Assembly (NCBI RefSeq): GCF_000158095.2
Contig: NZ_CM011002.1
Location: 4,749,703-4,813,702, forward strand
DNA length: 64,000 nt
From: Roseibium alexandrii DFL-11
Lineage (GTDB): Bacteria; Pseudomonadota; Alphaproteobacteria; Rhizobiales; Stappiaceae
Reading direction: 5' to 3'
The notes under the pieces are model-generated. The model did not search any database. It was given only the letters and a program-made list of their open reading frames with translations, and had not been told where the DNA came from. The position numbers and the translations under genes are program-made. Positions 1 to 8,371 of this stretch are shown here, piece after piece (position 1 is the first letter of the stretch; each line of letters begins with the position of its first letter).

Positions 1-38
1 ATTCGGGGCGGCTTTTTAGTTTTGGTTTTTTGACCCGG

Positions 39-1097
39 TCAGTTTTTGACCGGAAGTGTCAACGAGACAAGATCCTGGCCGACGATCGTGGTGCCGTCGA
101 AGCCGCTTTCGGCCACGGCTCCGGTGTAGTCCTCGTTGGTCAATGCGCCTTCCGGGAGTTTGTAGGGACCTTGGCGCGGTGCGCCGACCGGCGGGATCAG
201 ATGGGTGAGCATCAAGTGTTTTACCCCGGCCCTGCGGGCAAGATGCCCAAGGTCCGTGGCATTGCTTTGACGGAAGTAAATCGGTGGCGGGAAGCCTGTG
301 CCACCGTCTGGCCCCATGACGGGGTGGATCGTGGAATGCACGACAATGTCCGCACCTTGTGCCAGCTTTTCGACCTGGCCTGATGTAGATGTCTCCCGTG
401 GCGGTTTACGCACGTCATTGCCGGCATCACCGCCAATCACCACGCTGCCGGCAGGGGTATCTACCCGATAGGAAGCATGTCCTGGGATGTGCGTTGACCG
501 GATGGCGCTGACTGTTACGTCGCCTTTTGACCAAACTTCCTGGGCCTCATCTTGAGGTTTGAAGTCCTTGACATTGATCAGCTCGGCCGGGCCGCCGGGA
601 AGGCGTTTTTTGTTTTCAGCAAGCCGTTGGGCGATTTCACCGGAGTTGATCAAGGCATCTCCGATATGTGTGGCAAAGCGCTCGCAGCTTAAGGAGAAGC
701 CAAGTGGAGATTTGGTTTCCTCGCTGCACACCAGATCAACTTTTGGCCCGCCAGAATTAAAGTGCCAGCGCAGCTGCATCATGTCTGCAAGGCCCTCGGT
801 GTGATCGGAATGGAGATGGCTCAGGAAAATAGCATCGATTTTTCCAACTGGCACACCTGCCTGCGATAGGCGCTGCGTGGTTCCACGGCCGGTATCGAAC
901 TGCAAGCGCATGTCGTTGCATTTGTTTTCTTCCGAGCCGTACTGAACAAGAGTACCGGCACCCGCCTGTCCCTGAAAGACAGGTGGTCCGCCCTGGGTGC
1001 CGGTTAAGGTGACTTTGAGACAGTTTTCTGCCAGTGCGGGTTGCGCCATCAAAGCGCCTGCGCTGAACAGCAATCCAGAAATCAGCGTCCGAAACAT
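39..1097 (-). CDS. Exported metallo-beta-lactamase-fold hydrolase
   Basis: This 352-residue protein has a clear signal peptide (residues 1-23, ending A-L-A) and should act in the periplasm. The zinc-binding motif HLHSDH lies at residues 94-99, and later GGDAG and THLIPP segments fit the RNase Z/arylsulfatase-like branch of the metallo-beta-lactamase fold. The start is preceded by a strong GGGAGGAAACG ribosome site. It is the second gene of a minus-strand pair behind the YciI-like gene, 101 bp apart, and divergent from the FAH/TRAP operon, so it probably belongs to the same regulon. The fold and location are well supported; the substrate is unknown. A lactonase or sulfatase-type ester hydrolase acting on the imported compound is possible but only inferred. 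Confidence 0.85.
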   Translation of the reverse strand: MFRTLISGLLFSAGALMAQPALAENCLKVTLTGTQGGPPVFQGQAGAGTLVQYGSEENKCNDMRLQFDTGRGTTQRLSQAGVPVGKIDAIFLSHLHSDHTEGLADMMQLRWHFNSGGPKVDLVCSEETKSPLGFSLSCERFATHIGDALINSGEIAQRLAENKKRLPGGPAELINVKDFKPQDEAQEVWSKGDVTVSAIRSTHIPGHASYRVDTPAGSVVIGGDAGNDVRKPPRETSTSGQVEKLAQGADIVVHSTIHPVMGPDGGTGFPPPIYFRQSNATDLGHLARRAGVKHLMLTHLIPPVGAPRQGPYKLPEGALTNEDYTGAVAESGFDGTTIVGQDLVSLTLPVKN

Positions 1098-1198
1098 CGT
1101 TTCCTCCCAATGGTTTCGTTTCTTCCTTCTTCAAGTCCCGTGTCTGTTGAACCTTTGGACGGCGCTGCGTCCAATGCGCGGCACCGGCCGATCGTTGC

Positions 1199-1585
1199 TT
1201 ACGAGAAACTGGTTTTTTTCGCCGACAGACCGACCGACAGCGTGAAACTGCCTTCATTGATCATCCAACGCCGGAGTGTGTAGCTGCGGACCCCGCGCGC
1301 ATGCATTGGGTCGCCATCTGCCAGAGCCCGAGCCTCTTCCAGGGATGTCGCTCTATAGATGATCATCCCTTCGCCCTGCATTTCTTCGCCGGTTTCATCG
1401 GAGACGGGGCCGGCAAAGGCGAGACTGCCTGATGTTTCCAATTGCGCCTGGTACGCGAGGTGATCGGGGAGGGCCCCGGGAATGTCTGCGTCCGGTCCGA
1501 CAGACTTTGTGTTGACGACATAGAGCTCCAAAGCAAGCGCACCGCGCTCTTTGGCGATCTGTTTATATTCCTGCCATTTGGGCAT
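1199..1585 (-). CDS. YciI-like family protein
   Basis: This is a 128-residue protein of the YciI/dimeric alpha-beta barrel type. It carries the PDHLAY histidine segment, the GEGMIIYRA strand and the EEARALADGDP segment typical of that family. An open frame extends upstream to 1636, but the ATG at 1585 has GGAGGA spaced six bases before it and begins the family-like sequence, so I use it. Characterised relatives are small stand-alone enzymes or accessory proteins in aromatic degradation, for example dehydrochlorinase-like or muconolactone-isomerase-like folds. It is the first gene of the divergent minus-strand unit. The 18-bp repeat at 1613-1630 lies 27 bp in front of its start, which suggests control by the GntR protein. 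Exact function unknown. Confidence 0.78.
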   Translation of the reverse strand: MPKWQEYKQIAKERGALALELYVVNTKSVGPDADIPGALPDHLAYQAQLETSGSLAFAGPVSDETGEEMQGEGMIIYRATSLEEARALADGDPMHARGVRSYTLRRWMINEGSFTLSVGLSAKKTSFS

Positions 1586-1612
1586 TTTTGTCCTCCAATT
1601 TTGAAGCAGTAT

Positions 1613-1630
1613 AAAAAAATCGATATTATT
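1613..1630. promoter_or_regulatory. Candidate GntR operator, copy 1
   Basis: The 18 bases AAAAAAATCGATATTATT occur here, and their exact reverse complement occurs at 8372-8389 directly before the GntR-family gene. This copy lies between the divergent yciI-like and FAH-family genes. An exact 18-bp match in two promoters of one putative regulon is best read as a shared operator. Part of it is a homopolymer run, so the effective match is less surprising than its length suggests. Confidence 0.55.
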
Positions 1631-1688
1631 TGACAAACTAAAAAAACGTCGTCAAAGTGAGGTGGTATTCGTTAACACCGAGGAAATC

Positions 1689-2570
1689 ATGCGTTTCATT
1701 GTGGGAACCGGGCCTGGAGGTCAGGGCGTTTATCTGGTCGAAGGTCAAAAGGCTTGGAACTTGACGGCATTGGACAGCAAAGTTGGCCATGATCTGATGG
1801 GTTTGATTTCCGGCGCGGCGGATCTTTCGGAACTGGTGGCCAGAAAAGACGAAGGTGCCAGTTATGATCTGTCGGCGATAACGCCGGAATTGCCGGTTGC
1901 CGCGCCCGGCAAGATCATTTGCCTTGGGTTGAATTACGTCGATCATATCAAGGAAGGCGGCTACGATGTGCCGACCTATCCGGCGCTATTCATGCGGTCG
2001 ATGACGTCGATGATCCCCGCCGGGGCGCCCATGGTGCGTCCTTCCTGCTCCGAGCAGCTCGATTATGAAGCCGAACTTATGGTGATCATCGGCAAAGGTG
2101 GCCGGCATATAAGTGAAGCCAGCGCGTTGGATCACGTCTTCGGTTACACGCTGTTCAACGACGGTTCCGTTCGCGAATACCAGCGCAAAACCCATCAATG
2201 GACACCTGGCAAGAACTTTGACGGCACTGGTCCCGTGGGCCCAGTTGTCGTGACGCCGGACGAACTGCCAACGGGCGCTGAAGGTTTGAAGATCGAAAGC
2301 CGGGTCGGCAGCGAAATTTTGCAAAGCGCGACCACGTCCGACATGCTTTGGAGCGTGGCCCGTACGATCTCTACCATCTCTGAATATTCGACCCTGGAGC
2401 CGGGTGATTACCTTGCCATGGGGACACCCCCTGGCGTGGGGCATGCAAAGACGCCTCAGCGCTGGCTGCGGCCGGGTGAAGTGGTTGAAGTCGAAATCGA
2501 AGGCATCGGTATTTGTGCAAATCCGATTGTCGCTGAAGAAGACGTGCGTGCGACGGAGGCCGCCGAATGA
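1689..2570 (+). CDS. Fumarylacetoacetate hydrolase family protein
   Basis: This 293-residue FAH-superfamily protein has the N-terminal strand-rich region followed by the catalytic core. The metal-binding set is visible as YEAELMVIIGK and, further on, LFNDGSVREYQ, with the C-terminal GDYLAMGTPPGVG loop. Family members hydrolyse or decarboxylate beta-keto or enol acids such as fumarylpyruvate, acylpyruvates or oxaloacetate. A GTG at 1662 opens the same frame, but ATG 1689 has GAGGA five bases upstream and starts the family-like sequence. It is the first gene of an operon running to 7599 and overlaps the nitroreductase gene by four bases (ATGA). It probably cleaves or decarboxylates a product of the intradiol dioxygenase; that substrate is inferred, not shown. 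Confidence 0.85.
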   Translation: MRFIVGTGPGGQGVYLVEGQKAWNLTALDSKVGHDLMGLISGAADLSELVARKDEGASYDLSAITPELPVAAPGKIICLGLNYVDHIKEGGYDVPTYPALFMRSMTSMIPAGAPMVRPSCSEQLDYEAELMVIIGKGGRHISEASALDHVFGYTLFNDGSVREYQRKTHQWTPGKNFDGTGPVGPVVVTPDELPTGAEGLKIESRVGSEILQSATTSDMLWSVARTISTISEYSTLEPGDYLAMGTPPGVGHAKTPQRWLRPGEVVEVEIEGIGICANPIVAEEDVRATEAAE

Positions 2571-3247
2571 CAATGGCAGCATCGCAGGCGCCGGTTGGCG
2601 AAGCTCTGGCAACCTTGCGTGCTGAAGCGCAGGATGTGGTCCGTTCCTTGCGCGAACGGATCACGAAACTCGACGATGACGCCATTGATTTGATCCTTCG
2701 TCAGGCGCGCTCGCACTATGCCTGGCAGGACAAGCCGGTGACGCGTGACACGCTTGAATTGCTCTACGAGATCACCGCTGCAGGTCCAACGAGCATGAAC
2801 ACCTGTCCCGCGCGGTTCTTCTTCATCGAGAGCCAAGCTGCAAAGGAGCGGCTGGCCAAGTCGCTCAAGGACAAGAACATCGACAAGATGATGTCAGCAC
2901 CGGTTGCTGTGATCATTGCCCATGATCTGGATTTCTGGAAAGAGCTACCATTCCTGTTTCCACACGAGGACCGGCGGCCGCATTTTGAAGGCAAGCCTGA
3001 ACATTCGGAGACGACCGCATTCCGGAACGGGACGTTGCAAGGCGCCTATTTCATGATCGCTGCACGGGCACTCGGTCTTGATGTGGGAGCCATGTCCGGC
3101 TTTTCGAACAAGATAGTCGATGAGGAGTTTTTTACCGGCACGAAGTTGAAATCGAACTTCCTGTGTAATCTTGGATATGCAGACGAGAGTGCGTTGTTCC
3201 AAAAACTACCGCGGTTGCCGTTTGAGACCGCCTGCAAGTTTTTGTGA
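2567..3247 (+). CDS. RutE/HadB-like nitroreductase family protein
   Basis: This 226-residue FMN-dependent nitroreductase resembles RutE, the malonic semialdehyde reductase of pyrimidine degradation. Shared segments include GPTSMNTCPARFFF (flavin-binding region), the PLLFPH-like PFLFPHEDRRPHF, ETAFRNGTLQGAYFMIAARALGLD split over residues about 145-168, and FFTGTKLKSNFL. It has an N-terminal extension of about 45 residues compared with RutE. It is translationally coupled to the upstream FAH gene by an ATGA overlap. No other rut genes are nearby, so a role in uracil degradation is unlikely. Reduction of an aldehyde or enone made from the imported substrate is the more reasonable inference. Confidence 0.82.
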   Translation: MTMAASQAPVGEALATLRAEAQDVVRSLRERITKLDDDAIDLILRQARSHYAWQDKPVTRDTLELLYEITAAGPTSMNTCPARFFFIESQAAKERLAKSLKDKNIDKMMSAPVAVIIAHDLDFWKELPFLFPHEDRRPHFEGKPEHSETTAFRNGTLQGAYFMIAARALGLDVGAMSGFSNKIVDEEFFTGTKLKSNFLCNLGYADESALFQKLPRLPFETACKFL

Positions 3248-3253
3248 GGCCGC

Positions 3254-3712
3254 ATGCCGAGCTTGAGAGAAAAAACAGTCGTCAAGCTTCGTGCCAAAGG
3301 GCAGGGCATAAGCCATTCACGGGCTGACGTTTCCATACGCGACTTGACGTTTCAGATCGATGAACCGGAGGCGCGGGGTGGCTCCAATCTGGGGCCGGCG
3401 CCAACGGAAGCTGCATTGGCTGCTCTGGCGGGTTGTACAAATGTAATCGGGCACAAGTGTGCCAGCAAACTGGGGGCCGACATCGGTCACCTGACAATCG
3501 AAATTACCTGCGAATTCGATCGCCGGGGCGTCACTCTTGAGGAGGAGATCGACGTTCCCTTTGTCGCGTTGCGGCAGGTGGTGACCAGCGATGGTTCGGT
3601 CTCGCAAGAGGAGCTCGACCGCGTCGGATCTGAAGTCGCCAAGTACTGTCCCCTGTCCAAACTGTTTGAACAGTCGGGGACCTCAATGGAGACAATCTGG
3701 GCCAAGGCCTAA
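3254..3712 (+). CDS. OsmC family protein
   Basis: This 152-residue OsmC/Ohr-fold protein has the two expected cysteines, one in AALAGCTNVIGH and one in KYCPLSKLF. In OsmC and Ohr this pair reduces organic hydroperoxides through a thiol mechanism. It starts six bases after the nitroreductase stop and sits inside the operon. OsmC proteins in catabolic operons are usually thought to detoxify reactive intermediates. Here it could deal with peroxides or electrophiles formed around the dioxygenase step, which is inference. Confidence 0.85.
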   Translation: MPSLREKTVVKLRAKGQGISHSRADVSIRDLTFQIDEPEARGGSNLGPAPTEAALAALAGCTNVIGHKCASKLGADIGHLTIEITCEFDRRGVTLEEEIDVPFVALRQVVTSDGSVSQEELDRVGSEVAKYCPLSKLFEQSGTSMETIWAKA

Positions 3713-3740
3713 GGTTTCTGATGTTTTGGGAGGAAATGTG

Positions 3741-4826
3741 ATGATCGGAAAACTGACCAGACGGAGCGTAATCGCTCTTGCCGCATTAAGCGCAACTGCA
3801 ATGCCGTCTTTTGCGACCGAAACCATCAAGGCGGTTGTAATTGATGGCTATCCGGCCCGAGCGATGTGGGTCAAGGAGTTCACAAACTTCTTCATTCCGG
3901 AAGTTGACAAACGCCTTGCTGAAAAAGGCAACTACAAGATCGACTGGCAGGAAAGCTATGGTGGGTCGATCGTCAAACCGAAAGGCGTTCTGGAGGGCGT
4001 TAAACTCGGTCTGGGCGACATCGGGATTGTCACCACGATCTTCCATTCATCCAAGCTGCCAAGCCAGGCTTTGTCCGCCGTGACTCCGTTCATTGCGCCG
4101 GATGCCCGGGCTGTTGCCAAAGCGGTCGACGAGATCGCCAAGGAATACCCGACCATGCAGAAGGAGTTTGAGGCTCAAAACCAGGTCTATCTGGCAACGG
4201 GTGTGGTGCTCGACACCTACCAGGTGTTTTCCAAGGAGCCGATCAACTCGCTATCTGACTTGAGCGGCTCCAAGGTTGCCGGTGCAGGCATGAACTTGCG
4301 GTACCTGGAAGGCCTCGACAATGCTGCCGGTGTTCGCGGTGGTCTGACAGACTTCTACAATATGCTGCAGACTGGTCTGGTCGACAACGCGATGTTGTGG
4401 CCGGAAGCCGCCAAAACCTTCAAGATCGCTGAAGTGGCGCCGTATATGCTCAAAGCGGACCTCGGCGCGGTGAATTCTAAAACAATCACCGTGAACAAGG
4501 ACTACTGGGACAAGCTTCCGGATGAGGTGAAAGAGGTGCTGCAGGACGTGGCCGTTGCCTATCGGGATCACGTGGCCGGTGTTGCCATGGACCGCGCTGA
4601 AGCAAGCCGTACTGCTTATGTGGAATCCGGCGGTACGATAGTCGAGATGGACCCGGCTGAACGTGCACAATGGGCCGCAAACATGCCGAATATCGCGGTC
4701 GAATGGGCTGCAGATCTCGACACAAAAGGCGAGCCGGGCAGTGATATGCTGAAGTCCTATACGGCCAAACTGAAGGAAGCTGGCCACAGCCCGGTCCGGG
4801 ACTGGTCCGCGGAACTGACGCAGTAA
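3741..4826 (+). CDS. TRAP transporter solute-binding protein (DctP family)
   Basis: This 361-residue periplasmic binding protein has a signal peptide of about 25 residues (RRSVIALAALSATAMPSFA). It shows DctP-family features: a YGGSIVKPKGVLEGVKLGLGD region and PINSLSDLSGSKVAGAGMNLRYLEGL, the latter normally contacting the carboxylate. A longer frame starts at 3591, but ATG 3741 follows a GGGAGGAAATGTG ribosome site and begins the signal peptide. Binding proteins of this class capture organic acids and pass them to the DctQM permease encoded next. The ligand is probably an aromatic or dicarboxylic acid catabolised by the flanking enzymes, but it cannot be read from the sequence. Confidence 0.9.
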   Translation: MIGKLTRRSVIALAALSATAMPSFATETIKAVVIDGYPARAMWVKEFTNFFIPEVDKRLAEKGNYKIDWQESYGGSIVKPKGVLEGVKLGLGDIGIVTTIFHSSKLPSQALSAVTPFIAPDARAVAKAVDEIAKEYPTMQKEFEAQNQVYLATGVVLDTYQVFSKEPINSLSDLSGSKVAGAGMNLRYLEGLDNAAGVRGGLTDFYNMLQTGLVDNAMLWPEAAKTFKIAEVAPYMLKADLGAVNSKTITVNKDYWDKLPDEVKEVLQDVAVAYRDHVAGVAMDRAEASRTAYVESGGTIVEMDPAERAQWAANMPNIAVEWAADLDTKGEPGSDMLKSYTAKLKEAGHSPVRDWSAELTQ

Positions 4827-4854
4827 GTCGCAGGCTAAGTACAGGATTAGCTCT

Positions 4855-5415
4855 ATGCTGCGTCTTCTGGACACCGGCCTCAAGGCCTTGGCAACAGCAG
4901 CCAACTGGGTAGCGATCGGCGCTAACGCAGTTGGCACCCTGATCGTCCTCGGTCTGGTTCTGGTGGTCAACTACGATGTGGTGGCGCGTGGCTTCTTCAA
5001 CGCGCCATTCCGGGGTGCCGTCGAAGTTGTTCAGTTCTCGATGGTTCTGATCGTTTTCCTGCAATTGCCTGATGTTGTCCGGACGAGCCGGCTCACCCGT
5101 TCTGATGGACTTCTGACGATCTTGGGTACAACCCGTCCAAAACTGGCTGACACGATCCGCCGGGTTATCGACTTCGCATCGGCGGTGTTTATGGCTTTGG
5201 TTGCTTATGCGATTTGGCCTGAGTTCGTCGAAATGTATGAAACAAAAGACTTCTTCGGTGTCCCCGGTATCTTCACCGCCCCTTGGTGGCCGATCAAGCT
5301 GGCCATCTATCTTAGTGCGTTCCTCTGTGCCGTGCTGTTTGTTTTGAGGGTTCTCAAGCGTGATCAGGGTTTTGACCAGACACGTTTGCCGGACGAGGCA
5401 AAGGACAAGACGTGA
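4855..5415 (+). CDS. TRAP transporter small permease (DctQ family)
   Basis: This 186-residue membrane protein has four predicted hydrophobic helices and the family segment VVARGFFNAPFRGAVEVVQFSM near residues 41-62. DctQ subunits pair with DctM in sodium-driven organic acid uptake. It begins 28 bases after the binding-protein gene and overlaps the large permease gene by four bases (GTGA at 5412-5415), a sign of coupled translation. A C-terminal charged tail follows the last helix. Confidence 0.9.
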   Translation: MLRLLDTGLKALATAANWVAIGANAVGTLIVLGLVLVVNYDVVARGFFNAPFRGAVEVVQFSMVLIVFLQLPDVVRTSRLTRSDGLLTILGTTRPKLADTIRRVIDFASAVFMALVAYAIWPEFVEMYETKDFFGVPGIFTAPWWPIKLAIYLSAFLCAVLFVLRVLKRDQGFDQTRLPDEAKDKT

Positions 5416-6719
5416 CTCCTTTTGAAATCGGTACCCTGTCCGTCGTCGCGATCGTCGTTCTTGTCTATCTCGGCGTATACATTCCGATCGCGCTCGGTCT
5501 GGTGTCTTTCGTTTCCATCATCCTGATGCGGGACAACTTCGATCTCGCGATCAATCTTCTGAAAATCGCCATTGGCGACAGTGTGATGGAATATACTTTC
5601 GCCACTGTGCCGCTCTTCACATTCATGGGCCTTATCGTCTCCAAGGCAGGGCTTGGGGCCGATATCTATCAGGTCATGAATTCCGGATTCCGCAGGGTCA
5701 AGGGCGGGATCGGCATGGCGACCGTCGGTGCCAATGCGGTCTTTGCCGCGGTGACCGGATCTTCCATCGCTTCGGCTTCGGTGTTCTCGAAGGTTTCCGT
5801 CCCGCAAATGCTCGCCTTCAATTACAACCCGCGTTTTGCGGTTGGCGTTGTCGCCGGGTCGTCTGTTCTTGGCATGATCATCCCGCCATCTGCAATGTTG
5901 ATCATCTATTCCTTCGTCGCAGAACAGAGCGTGGGGGACATGTTCCTTGCCGGTGTGGTCCCAGGGTTGATCCTTGCGGCTGCTTACGTTGTTGCAATCT
6001 ACCTGATGGGCCGGTTTACGCCAAAATACGTCGGAGGCCGGACCTCAGAAGAAACCGAGTGGATGAGCCCTCTGGAAATCGCCGACAAAACCATTCCGAC
6101 GCTTTTGTTGATCGTTGCGGTTCTTGGCGGGATTTACACCGGATGGCTGACCCCGGTTGAAGCAGGTGCTGCAGGATCTCTTCTTGGATTGTTGATCGCA
6201 GCGTTCCGGAAGAAGCTGACATTGCAGTCGCTGTGGCAAGCGCTTCTTGAAACCGGGCACATTACGGCGTCTATCCTTTTCCTGATCACTGCCGCATCGA
6301 TCTACAGCCGGATGCTCGGTCTCGCAGGCCTGCCGAATGAACTCGGCGATCTTCTGACTGAAACCCAGATGACCTTTTTCTGGGTCATGGTGATTTACGT
6401 GCTGATGATGATTTTCCTCGGCACCATTCTCGATACCGCGTCGATCATTCTCATCGTGGTGCCCTTGTTCCTGCCGCTGGTCGAACCGATGGGCATGTCC
6501 CTTGTCTGGTTCGGCATTGTGACGGTGGTCGGCGCGGAAATCGGGCTGTTGACCCCGCCGCTCGGCATTTCGTGTTTTGTTATCAAGGCAACGTTGAACG
6601 ACCCTAGGATTTCCTTGAAGGATGTGTTCATCGGCGCGTTTCCCTTCGCGCTGGTCATGCTGATCGTTTTGATCGCTCTGATCCGCTGGCCGTCCTTGAG
6701 CCTGGCCATTTTAAACTAG
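5412..6719 (+). CDS. TRAP transporter large permease (DctM family)
   Basis: This is a 435-residue polytopic protein with about twelve hydrophobic segments and typical DctM signatures. Examples are VTGSSIASASVFSKVSVPQM, VLGMIIPPSAMLIIYSFVAEQSVGDMF in the middle, and the late GAEIGLLTPPLG segment. It forms the sodium-coupled channel of the TRAP system with the upstream DctQ and DctP proteins. Translation starts at a GTG that overlaps the dctQ stop. A short GGGGGAG sequence between its stop and the next gene serves as ribosome site for the dioxygenase. Confidence 0.92.
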   Translation: MTPFEIGTLSVVAIVVLVYLGVYIPIALGLVSFVSIILMRDNFDLAINLLKIAIGDSVMEYTFATVPLFTFMGLIVSKAGLGADIYQVMNSGFRRVKGGIGMATVGANAVFAAVTGSSIASASVFSKVSVPQMLAFNYNPRFAVGVVAGSSVLGMIIPPSAMLIIYSFVAEQSVGDMFLAGVVPGLILAAAYVVAIYLMGRFTPKYVGGRTSEETEWMSPLEIADKTIPTLLLIVAVLGGIYTGWLTPVEAGAAGSLLGLLIAAFRKKLTLQSLWQALLETGHITASILFLITAASIYSRMLGLAGLPNELGDLLTETQMTFFWVMVIYVLMMIFLGTILDTASIILIVVPLFLPLVEPMGMSLVWFGIVTVVGAEIGLLTPPLGISCFVIKATLNDPRISLKDVFIGAFPFALVMLIVLIALIRWPSLSLAILN

Positions 6720-6729
6720 GGGGAGCTCC

Positions 6730-7599
6730 ATGCGCAGCGTCACCAAAGACAACATAACTGACGTTTTCATGAACTATTTCGGGCCGGATACGGATCCGCG
6801 CCTCAGGGAGATATTGCAGAGCCTTGTCACCCATCTGCATAACTTTGCCCGGGAGACGAACCTCACCCATGCCGAATGGCGCAAGGGCATCGAGTTTCTT
6901 GAGTGGGCCGGAGATATCTCAGACAAGGAACGGCACGAGTTTGTGCTTTTGTCCGATGTTCTGGGCCTCTCCTCGCTGGTTGACATGCTGCACTCTCATC
7001 CTGAGGGCACGTCTTCCAGTGTGCTTGGGCCGTTCCATATTACGGGGTCTCCACCGCTTCCGATTGGCGGGGATCTCCGTGGTGATTTCAAGGAACAAGT
7101 CCTGCTCGCCCAAGGTGTCGTGCGGGACATGGGCGGCAATCCCATTGAGGGTGCCGAACTCGATATCTGGCAGACGGCACCGAATGGCCTGTACTCCAGT
7201 CAGGACCCGGATCAGGACACTTACTCCTTCCACGGAATCCAAACCACGGGCGCGGATGGCCGATATGCATTCACGTCTGTAAAGCCGGTGAGTTACACAG
7301 TTCCAAGTGATGGCCCGGTTGGCGATATTCTTCGCGCCAGCGGACGCCATCCGTGGCGCCCGTCACACCTTCATTACATTGTCACAGCTCCGGGGTTCCG
7401 ACCGCTTGTCACAGAGATTTTTCCGGATGATGATCCGTATCTGGATGAGGACACTGTGTTCGGCGTGCGTGACGATCTCGTGATGACCTATGTCGAGAAG
7501 CCAGCAGGGAGCTTCCCAGCAGACGGCTTTGACCTCTCCGGTAAGGTCGACGGGCCCTACCTTCTGGCGGATTTCGACCTGGTTCTGGTCCGGGAGTAA
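6730..7599 (+). CDS. Intradiol ring-cleavage dioxygenase
   Basis: This 289-residue non-haem Fe(III) dioxygenase has an N-terminal helical dimerisation domain (residues about 20-100, with LSDVLGLSSLVDML) and a C-terminal catalytic beta-sandwich. Likely iron ligands are Tyr155 in NGLY, Tyr189 in PVSY, and His213 and His215 in RPSHLH. The family opens catechols or hydroxyquinols between the two hydroxyls to give muconates or maleylacetate. The architecture is closer to the catechol/hydroxyquinol 1,2-dioxygenases than to protocatechuate 3,4-dioxygenase. It is the last gene of the operon and is followed by a strong terminator. It shows that the transported compound is, or becomes, an aromatic diol, but the exact substrate is unknown. 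Confidence 0.88.
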   Translation: MRSVTKDNITDVFMNYFGPDTDPRLREILQSLVTHLHNFARETNLTHAEWRKGIEFLEWAGDISDKERHEFVLLSDVLGLSSLVDMLHSHPEGTSSSVLGPFHITGSPPLPIGGDLRGDFKEQVLLAQGVVRDMGGNPIEGAELDIWQTAPNGLYSSQDPDQDTYSFHGIQTTGADGRYAFTSVKPVSYTVPSDGPVGDILRASGRHPWRPSHLHYIVTAPGFRPLVTEIFPDDDPYLDEDTVFGVRDDLVMTYVEKPAGSFPADGFDLSGKVDGPYLLADFDLVLVRE

Positions 7600-7620
7600 G
7601 TTCTATAGCTAGGCAATATA

Positions 7621-7648
7621 AAGGCGGGTCGTTTGGCCCGCCTTTTTT
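7621..7648. terminator. Intrinsic terminator, probably bidirectional
   Basis: A perfect 8-bp stem, AAGGCGGG at 7621-7628 with CCCGCCTT at 7637-7644, encloses an eight-base loop and is followed by a run of T. It closes the FAH/TRAP/dioxygenase operon. It also lies just past the end of the convergent GntR gene, where the A-rich side would serve the other strand. Confidence 0.88.
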
Positions 7649-7684
7649 ACACCTGATCCACTCTTTGAAAGATGCTTTACCGCT

Positions 7685-8365
7685 TTATTCGGCAGCTTCG
7701 GAGGTGAAGAGCCTTTCCAAAAACGCGCCGGTGCGCTGGTAGTGGTCCAGTAAGAGATGGCAGGCGGTTTCAGTGTTGCGGTCGACAGCTGCATTCATGA
7801 TCGCCGTGTGTTCGCTGCCGATATCACGAGTTGAGTAGTCCAATGCCTTTCCGGCCAGATAGCGGTACCGGATATTGAGATCATAGAGCTGGTTGCAGAA
7901 CTTCAGGAGAACCTTCGAGGTGCAGGCTGCAAGCAGGTTCATATGGAAGGTCTTGTGTAGGTCTTCGAACCGCTCAACGTTGTTGCGAGGTTCGCGCATC
8001 ATCCGGTGGTGGCTGATAACCAGATTGTCTTCCCAAACCTGATTGGCATGGGCAATGCTCTCCCGCAGCGCCATCTCTTCCAGATGACACCGGAGTTTCA
8101 GGATTTCAGCGAAGTTTCCCCGGCCAACCTCTGCACTTCGAAAGCCGCGTTGATCCAGTCTTTCGACCAACAGGTCGGATACGAGTAAGGTCAGGGCCTC
8201 GCGGATTGGGGAGCCGCCCATATCGAGCTTCTTGCGCAGGTTTTCAATCTTCAGTTTTTCGCCGGGCGGAATTTCTCCGGTCAGAATCATCTGGCGTACC
8301 GCGAGATAGGCGCGCTGGGTCGCAGACGGTTCTTGAGCCGGGTCAATATGAGACTGAATAATCAT
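7685..8365 (-). CDS. GntR family transcriptional regulator (FCD subfamily)
   Basis: This 226-residue regulator has an N-terminal winged helix-turn-helix (residues about 15-80, with LTGEIPPGEKL and GSPIREAL) and a C-terminal FCD ligand domain (about 85-215). HKTFHMNLL in the FCD domain is a typical metal-binding histidine region. It converges on the TRAP/dioxygenase operon and very likely controls it. The 18-bp repeat copy at 8372-8389 begins six bases before its start codon. No Shine-Dalgarno sequence is visible upstream of the ATG (the preceding bases are ATTATTGCTCCC), so the message may be leaderless or poorly translated. Autoregulation is inferred from the operator position. Confidence 0.87.
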   Translation of the reverse strand: MIIQSHIDPAQEPSATQRAYLAVRQMILTGEIPPGEKLKIENLRKKLDMGGSPIREALTLLVSDLLVERLDQRGFRSAEVGRGNFAEILKLRCHLEEMALRESIAHANQVWEDNLVISHHRMMREPRNNVERFEDLHKTFHMNLLAACTSKVLLKFCNQLYDLNIRYRYLAGKALDYSTRDIGSEHTAIMNAAVDRNTETACHLLLDHYQRTGAFLERLFTSEAAE

Positions 8366-8371
8366 GGGAGC

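Noticed and set aside
35..53. Hairpin CCGGTCA/TGACCGG at the end of the metallo-beta-lactamase gene
   Set aside because: The stem overlaps the last codons, and the bases after it on the coding strand are A-rich, not T-rich, so it is not a convincing terminator.
2567..3247. Assignment of the nitroreductase as RutE of a pyrimidine degradation operon
   Set aside because: Similarity to RutE is strong, but no rutA, B, C, D, F or G is nearby and the operon has a TRAP importer and dioxygenase.
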